From assembly GCA_027924585.1 (NCBI GenBank), contig BSBM01001138.1, positions 7,116,001-7,180,000 of the forward strand: a stretch of DNA of 64,000 nt, given 5' to 3'. The position numbers were made by a program, and so were the translations under genes. The notes beneath the pieces are model-generated. The model had not been told where the DNA came from. It saw nothing but the letters and a program-made list of their open reading frames with translations, and ran no database searches. Source of the stretch: Larix kaempferi. Its lineage: Eukaryota > Streptophyta > Pinopsida > Pinales > Pinaceae. Below, piece by piece: positions 57,267-64,000 of this stretch. Every line of letters starts with the position of its first letter. Position 1 is the stretch's first letter.

Positions 57267-59640
57267 CTTGTAATGTCCCTAAAATCTGAAAAAATATTTT
57301 TTTTTATGTAGGGTACTATCATCATTCGGATCTAAAGTTTATTAGTTTCAACACTGTGTATTATCGTTGGAATATCTTTCATTTATAATTTGTATGTAAA
57401 TTTGTAATCTTACTTATGATATTCTGATGGTTTCAAGGTGTATGGTAAATACTTGAATTTCCTTTGCTGGTGTTTATCATTATATTATGCTTTGATTAGT
57501 TTGATGCTAATGGATCCATTATGGTCTTAAAAAATTATTGTTTAATGATGATCTTATTGCTCTGTGACGTGCCAATGTTCATATATTTTAAATACTTGTT
57601 TTACTGGTTGTATGTATGCTTTGTTTCTCAACTCTGTCGGTGTAATTTAAGTGTCTATATTTTTCCTAGATGTATCTTGTAAAAATTATAAGCATGAATG
57701 GTTAAGAATTAGTGGCTATGGCATTGAGCTTACTTAGATAAATGCTAAAACATATCCTATACTTTGTTTTGCAGGTGCCCTAGAAAGATCCTAAGCTAGC
57801 ACTTAAGGTTTGTATTAAAACATAAAGGAACCTTGTTAAATGGTAATGTGAGGGGATAACCTAAGCTATGGTCATTGCAATGAAATCAAAACTTGTAAAC
57901 AAAGTAGCTCATCCACTATAGAGAGTGGGTAAGAATCGCATTTGTAGTGGAGGTAGATGGATTTTAATGTAGCCCATGTGATGGCCACATGGTCGCTATG
58001 CCAAGCTGGAGGGTAAGTAAAAAACCTACGCTCAACACTCCGTCTAGTTTTCGTTTGGTTTTGTGGAGGGAGAGCATAGCTCTTGTCTAGATCCATGGCT
58101 ATGGGGAGCCTACGCTTGACCTAAGCGTTTTCTCATGGTCTGCGCTCACCTAATTGTCAGGATCGCGTGAAGGACGAAGGGATGGTTTAATGTAAACTCT
58201 GTAACTATTTACGTTGCCCAAACTGTTGTTTGTTTTGACATTTCTCTTTTACTCAGTTTAGTTTGCTCATTAACTTATTACGCTAACACCCTGGTTATGT
58301 TATTTGACAGGAGGATAGAAAAGGGAGTTTTGAGGTCTGCTTTGGCGAAGTGCTAGGGCAGAGGGGATACTGTCTCGAAAGTTCTTGGTGAGCCCAGGTC
58401 CCTTGTGAATTCCCTTCATATGAGTCAATGTGTGTTCTAGGTTATTTATTGAGAGGTTTCCTACTGCGTGTTTTTAAAGTGGTTAACCTTCAGGGTTTAG
58501 TAATGTATGTCCCTGCTCTATTTATGATTACTGGCACGCTCAATTTACTTGGTAATTCATGGGCAGACTTGTTGTATGGGAAGCTTTCCAAGTAAAAAAA
58601 AATGTATCAGTTAATGACTATAAGCCTGTGAAGGCGTTTAGATAGAGGAAGCTTGTGTTTGGCTCCTAGACTGTGAATTCCACGACTCTCAGTTTTGTTG
58701 ATGTAATTACTACTTACATAAATTTGATCTTTGTTTTTGTAATGGAAGGAAGCCTATGTTTAGAAGGTGAGGTCGTGGATGTAAATGTTTCAAGAATCCT
58801 GTAGGATGCATTTTGACCTTTGAAGGTTTATTTATAAAAACAAATCAGTTTTATGTTAGTGTTTGAAATGATGTATCTATGTCTCGGTTAAATGCCAATT
58901 TAATTAAAAGTTTGATACTGTGGATTTAAATGATTATTTGGAAAATACTTCACTTCTCATCTGTCTGATATTTATGAGATTTGGATTTTGGTTTGAGTTC
59001 TGTGGTTGAAGGGGTTATGGACTCCACTGAGTTCCTATATTTTAATTATTGTCTGTGTATAATTATTTATTATGAAGACTATGTCATTTGGCGTATTATT
59101 TTTATAATGGAAGAGTTCTGGGCAAGACCCTGTTTAAATTTTATAAGAGGAAATATTTATTGTGAAGGAAAAACCTTGTGGTGGTTTGTTTTGATTAACA
59201 ATTAGTTAGTTCGTTTTAAACTCCAGATGGATCTAGAACTGTTCGTCGTTTTTGTTTGTAGAGTAAGATGCATCTGATCAATGCAATAAGCATGCCCCCC
59301 ATCCTGTATATGCTCTTGTGGTCTAAGCCTTGAATGTTTATTTATGCAATGGTTCTTTAATTACTCAGCTAAGGCCATAGGGTCAAGCCTTGGTTCTGCC
59401 TGTACGTTTTTCTTTTTAAATAATTTATTTAAGGGAAGCGTGGCTTTCCAGCCAACACTGTGCATTGTGTGAAGGAAGTCAATGTATAAACCTGGAACAT
59501 TGATGGCGTGGGATTTATCTCCAAGGGATTCGATCCTTAACTAGAAAAATAAACTAGGGTACTCTATTTTACCAAATCGATTTACTGTTGGCATGTAATA
59601 CTTGGTTTAATCGATAGTGTAGAAAGACCTAGGGTTTGTA

Positions 59641-60681
59641 AAAAGGATAGTTCATGTTTTTAAGTTGTGAATATTTTGCGTGGATGATTAAAATACTGAT
59701 AATTAAAACTGGTTTTACTAAATAGATCTCAGCACGAGTTTTACTTTGCTAGAGAGAAAATCGACCTTGCTCTAAGTCTTGGAAGATTGATTCAATAATT
59801 AAATTTAAATGTTGTTGTAAAACAATCTTAGGATCTACGATCCCTGTGTTAAGATTCTGTATATGATATTGATGAGGTTTATGCTAATTATTTTTAATGG
59901 TGAATAAATCAACATAAACTCTATAAGAGGGGAAAACATAGATTTTTGAATTTCGTGAAGTATAACAGTAAAGTTAAAAGTAGAGTTTGGGTGTTAAAGT
60001 TTTTTAATAGGTCTGATAAATTTAATTCCTAGTTTGAAAAAGGGAAACAGATCTACCCTAAGTTTTAATCTAAACAGTAAAAATTTTAAAGACTAATCTA
60101 TCTATAATACTTCTTAAGTAAAACCCAGGTACCATGACTAAGTCCAATAGAAAATAGAGAATTTAATTAAAGTTTATGAGAACAATTTGCATCTTTCAAG
60201 GGAAATTCTTAATGACTATGCACTTCATACTGTAACCCTATTCTAGAACCGAAACAAATTCTGATATGGAGCATAGGGTAAACCTCTTACCTGAAGTGGT
60301 GTTGTTTGAACTATATCTATAACCCTACACACTTCAAACACCAATTAATGGAAATACTCTGTTTCTGACCTATAGAATGGTAACCGGATAACCTCAGAAC
60401 TGCCACGTTCCTCCCAACCTTTGACCTGGAACTGTTCCTGGTTCTTGATCGGATCACCCCCGAGCTAGTTCCAACATGCAAGAATATCTAGAAACACCTA
60501 AGGATATGTCTGCTAGTAGCTTGAGGCTAATCTTTGTATCTTCTAAATACAAGACTTGGAATTCTCTCCAATCCCATACATAAATAATGATGAGATAATC
60601 CCGCCTTCTCTTGGCTCTTGCCTTTAAATAGATTTCTTTGGAATGGGCAGTTTGTTTATCTTGAGTTACCTCAATATTTTA
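59641..60681. other. 1.04-kb segment present only in the 5' LTR of Y
   Basis: In the 3' LTR, GGTTTGTA is followed directly by ATACCTTTTC (51218). Here the same flanks are separated by 1041 bp. There are no inverted ends, target copies or coding potential that I can see, so it may be an insertion here or a deletion in the other LTR. Confidence 0.7.
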
Positions 60682-61234
60682 ATACCTTTTCTTGAAAATA
60701 ACTCTTAGTTGGAATTATATGTAATATATTTAGAAGTTAGTCATTTTTTATAACTAAAAACTTTTTACTAGTTCCTACTTGAGTTTAGAATAGAATTTTA
60801 ATTTATTTATTTAGTTTATAAAATATTCTATGTAGACTTTTACTTAGTAATTTTTTTGTTATATTTTATTTCTTTTTAATTACTACATATATATATATTA
60901 TTCTAATATATGTATGTAGACTTCACTTAGATATTTTATCTTTATTTATTCAAAATAACTTTACATATATATATTTTCATATATGTATATAGACTTACTT
61001 ATTTAATTTATTCATCTTTTAATAACCATGTATCATATAGCATAATTGTTTATTCGATGCTTCCTTAGTTTATGTTAATTCTTTAACAAGGCCTCATGTG
61101 GGGTTTGGTCGGTCAACTAGGATAGGTAGACGTAGATTTCCTTCAATGTCGGATTACCTCGTATTCGTGGCAGTATCTTTCAGCCCTTGATGAGAGATAA
61201 ATAGTGATTCAATTAATCATTTGAATAAGTATGA

Positions 61235-61905
61235 TGGTTGTTGGTGCTATTCAAAGTCCTTTCAACTCAACACCTTTAAGTGAAGTAACCCCTAGTGCTA
61301 TTCAGAGCTTATGCTCAACACTCTCAATTGGGCGTTACACTAGTGCAATTCCTGAGCCTCTTGCTCAACACTAGTACTAGGATGCATTTGTAAGATACAC
61401 CTAGGGATACAATGGCCAAAAGATCTGATGCTCCAGTGCTTATACTCAACATCATGTTGGAGTGCTCCGGGACTTATGCCCAACACTAAATCATTTATTT
61501 GATGGGGTTACCTATGTGCTCCAGAGCTTACGCTCAACACATAGTATTGTAACCCATGTGCTCTAGGGATTATGGCCAACACATCATAGAAGTCAATCAT
61601 GTATACCAAAACTTCTGCACAGTACATAACAAAGATCATCTCAGTATATTATGGTTTGTACCCAATCACAAAATAAACATCAACCAAGTACATCGAGGCC
61701 TATGCCCAGTACATAAAAATAGTCCGCGTCCATCAAGGTCCATGCCCAATATATATATAAAAGTAAATCGTATGCATCGGGGCTTACGCCCAACATATAT
61801 AACAAAAGTAAAACATGTGCATTGGGGCTTACACCCAGTATATATATCATCAAAATAAATCATGTGCATCGGGGCTTACGCCCAATATATAGAATAATCA
61901 TAATC
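61235..61905. repeat. Minisatellite in the Y 5' LTR
   Basis: Same units as at 51795-52445 with substitutions; for example GGGGCTTACGCCCAA recurs. Reading frames in it reflect the repeat. Confidence 0.9.
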
Positions 61906-61926
61906 AACAAAATTCGGGTTATTACA

Positions 61927-62499
61927 TATATATATAAATTTTAGATTTATTTTTATAGGTGTATGTAATCATATTTTCAATTAATATATTCTTGAACTAA
62001 TTACAAATAATATATCTATACAATACTATAGTTGCATAAATAACTTATAATAATTATCTTTCATTTAAAAATAAAGTGACTATATAATATAGTCCTTAGG
62101 ATGGGGAAGCTTAATTTTTTTAAAGGCCTAAAGATAGTACTTTGGCACCTGATGATTTTAGTTAAGGTAATTATAATAATTAAGATAAGGGCTTAATCCA
62201 AGTAGGTCAACTTTTGCACTAAAAAATAAGCCCCCTATTTGGTAATCAGTCCTTAATAACTTGTCCTCCATGGCTTCCTAACCGACAACCTCCCCCTCGT
62301 GAATTCATTGCCTCGTCGTTTAGTCACGTCCAAAACCTTCAATATCCTAGGTCTATAATCCACCATTATAACATAGGAAATAAATAACAACACCTACAAT
62401 GTTTACTAGTGGGGACTTGGCCTTGAGCTCCTAACCAGAAACAAGTACATAGTTACATATCTGATTACAAAAGTATAGAGGTAAAAGAGGGATGTTACA
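61927..62499. mobile_element. Right end of X after Y
   Basis: 573 bp of non-coding, AT-rich sequence between the outer edge of Y and the RT of the Tat-like element, ending AGAGGGATGTTACA. Confidence 0.6.
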
Positions 62500-63080
62500 A
62501 ATTTTCATGATCTAAATCTTGCATGTCCAAAGGACAACTTCTCAACTCCATTGATCGCCTAGATTGTTGACTCTTGCACAAGACACTAAATTATGTCCTT
62601 CATAGATGGATTTTTCAGGTACAACCAGATCCAGATTCATAAAGAGGATTAGTACAAAACCGCTTTCACCACCCCATGGGGCACTTTTTCTTACCGAGTC
62701 ATGCCATTTGGGTTCAGGAATGCTAGAGCCACATTTTATTGATCCATGAATTTTTTTTTTCATGACTTGGTTCACATCATCCTTGTGTACTTAGATGGCC
62801 TCACCACTCGATCCAAGAAACGATCTCATCACTTCAAGGACCTTTAGCAAGTATTCCTTCGATGTTGTAAATATAACATTCGCTCGAATCCTTTCGAATG
62901 CATTTTTTGTGTTCCTACTAGCTGTTTACTGGGATTAGTCATTTCCAAAAGGGGGTCACCATCAATCCCTTGAAGGTCCAATCCATTACCGACCTTCCAC
63001 CACCATGAACTTTGTGCCAACTGCAGAGTCTCCAAGACAAGGACAACTTATTTCAATGATTTATCATGTATTACACTACG
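62500..63080 (+). pseudogene. Reverse transcriptase of Tat-like element, continuing after X
   Basis: Directly after the X end the frame reads NFHDLNLACPKDNFSTPLIA, then MSFIDGFFRYNQIQIHKED, KTAFTTPWGTFSYRVMPFGF and VHIILVYLDGLTTRSK. The catalytic YVDD is YLDG here, so it is inactive. LLGLVISKRG marks the thumb. This joins the N-terminus ending VCNDF at 45873. Confidence 0.9.
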
Positions 63081-63600
63081 AAATTTCTTGGATTCTTTTG
63101 CTTGGTTCGCACCAACGCTCCTTTTGTTTGGTACAAGCAAGTGCAAGCCGCTTTTGATGCATTAAAATAAGCTTTGTCTCCACTCCATTTATATCTCCAC
63201 CATACTTTACAAAGGAATTTATCCTTTACATTTCGACATCCTAATATGTCGTTTCTAGAGTACTAGTCCAATAGGACATTGCTCATCCAGATCACGTGAT
63301 CTACTATGTTAGTTAGAACCTATCCGACCCACCCCAGCTTCGATCCCTGAATGAAGAAAAAATGGCCATAGGCATTGTTTTTTCGGTTCTGAAGTTGCGC
63401 CGCTATATTCTTCTGACCCAAACCTAAGTTGTAGCTGACCCAAACCCTATGATATATCTCTTGAGTCATTGCCTTCTATAAGGCCACATCGCTAAATGGA
63501 TCGTTATCGTTCACGAGTATGATCTCGATTTCATCACGCCTAAAAGTACCAAGGCATTGGATTTGGCTCAGCTCATCGCATAATTTCCATCTTTGTCTGC
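63081..63600 (+). pseudogene. RNase H of Tat-like element
   Basis: Pieces in shifting frames read ILYILTSNM, AIGIVFSVLKLRRYILLTQT, YLLSHCLL and IAKWIVIVHEYDLDFITPKS, the pattern of gypsy RNase H and its tail. It is degenerate, with several frameshifts. The 170-codon open frame on the opposite strand (63988-63476) is antisense. Confidence 0.75.
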
Positions 63601-64000
63601 TACAACCTCGATCACCATTGAATTTACAGATAAACATGTGTTCACCATTTCCCTTGAATATGTGTGGTATGCAGATATTCTTGTTTACCTGGGCACTCAG
63701 AATTTCTATCCTCACCTTAGTCATGACAAAAAACATCGCATCCATCACCAAGCTCATCGACATCTCCTCATTGGATATGTCCTCTACCAACGCAATGTTG
63801 ACACCATTATGAGGTGATTCCTCACTCACGATCAGGCCAAAACGGTCCTTAATGACTTCCACATTAGAGCTTGTGGTGGACATCTCTCTAAGATGGCCAC
63901 TACCCAAAAAATCATCCACGTCGGTTATTTTTGGCCGATCCTTTTTACTAATTGTATTACGGCAGTCAAGCACTGTCGCAATTTCCAACTCTTTTCCCCT
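63600..64000 (+). pseudogene. Start of integrase of Tat-like element, running off the window
   Basis: It reads YADILVYLGTQNFYPHL, AHRHLLIGYVLYQRNVD, RACGGHLSKMATTQKIIHVG and YFWPILFTNCITAVKHCRNF, the linker and zinc-binding region (GH..., then C..C-like HCRNF) before the integrase core. One stop at 63812. The core lies beyond 64000. Confidence 0.85.

Larger units (their letters stand above)
49093..61926 (-). mobile_element. Y: large chromovirus (Ty3/gypsy) with ~3.6-kb LTRs
   Basis: Minus-strand order: 5' LTR (61926-57269), primer site, gag, protease, RT, RNase H, integrase, chromodomain, purine tract, 3' LTR (52470-49093, outer ~250 bp missing). LTR termini are TGTAATAACC...GACATTACA (5') and TGTAATATCT... 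(3'). All domains are in the usual order for chromoviruses. Stops and active-site changes show decay. Because the outer end of the 3' LTR is lost, the target duplication cannot be tested; TATAT follows the 5' end. Confidence 0.92.
57269..61926 (-). repeat. 5' LTR of Y
   Basis: It spans from TGTAATGTCCC to GGGTTATTACA on the plus strand. It matches the 3' LTR except for 59641-60681. It contains the minisatellite at 61235-61905. Confidence 0.92.
45874..62499. mobile_element. X: LTR-like insertion in the RT of unit B, itself holding Y
   Basis: The left end is TGTAACACACCC and the right end GGGATGTTACA, i.e. TG...CA with matching inverted tips. GATTT (45869-45873) and AATTT (62500-62504) flank it as a 5-bp target copy with one change, and RT coding resumes directly after. 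Removing Y leaves about 3.2 kb on the left and 0.57 kb on the right, non-coding, which fits a solo LTR of an element with very long LTRs. The element family is unknown. Confidence 0.7.

Noticed and set aside
45874-61926. X and Y being a single element
   Set aside because: Y has its own LTR pair, primer site and purine tract; X has different terminal sequences and a target copy in the RT gene.
63476-63988. 170-codon minus-strand frame as a gene
   Set aside because: It is antisense to well-matched RNase H and integrase sequence on the plus strand.

Overview
The window looks like intergenic DNA of a large plant nuclear genome. It is AT-rich, and almost every interpretable piece is a decayed or nested transposable element. 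I found no intact host gene. The element set (plant Ty3/gypsy chromoviruses, Tat-like gypsy elements with an antisense plant-mobile-domain gene, a LINE with a C-terminal RNase H, Copia remnants, and a Penelope-like hammerhead fragment) fits a seed plant. Penelope-like elements are reported in conifers, so a gymnosperm is the best guess; this is inference.

Layout. 1-3141: AT-rich DNA with one unrecognised broken reading frame and short tandem repeats. 3142-5687: a non-coding LTR element on the minus strand. 5990-6900: Copia gag/protease remnant. 7160-8310: first copy of a dispersed repeat (R1) containing a tRNA-derived SINE-like segment. 8370-12842 and 17496-~18900: one minus-strand LINE, cut by part of a Copia LTR (9120-9535) and by a minus-strand chromovirus derivative (12848-17495) with a perfect GAGCA target duplication. 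~18900-23827: unresolved.

24741-48003 is a direct tandem duplication of about 11.5 kb. Each unit holds, in order: the end of an antisense plant-mobile-domain (PMD) gene, a minus-strand RNase H, R1, then a plus-strand Tat-like gypsy element (LTR, primer site, gag, protease, linker with zinc knuckles, start of RT) interrupted at the same RT codon by an LTR-like element called X here. The junction lies at about 36147-36160. Unit B later gained a 297-bp hAT-type MITE and a 124-bp insert with a hammerhead-ribozyme-like core. Unit A lost part of the RNase H/integrase region and unit B lost part of the protease region.

X (45874-62499) has TG...CA ends and a near-perfect 5-bp target duplication. It contains a large minus-strand chromovirus, Y (49093-61926), with LTRs of about 3.6 kb, a primer site, gag, protease, RT, RNase H, integrase and chromodomain. 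After X, the RT of the unit-B Tat-like element resumes at 62500 and continues through RNase H into the start of integrase at the window edge.

The order of events can be read from the nesting: R1, then the Tat-like element inserted into R1, then X into its RT, then the ~11.5-kb duplication, then the MITE and the hammerhead insert in unit B. Y inserted into the X copy of unit B, or the duplication broke before Y was included. Catalytic motifs are mutated in several enzymes (FIDN in the Y RT, YLDG in the Tat-like RT), so none of the copies seen here looks autonomous.
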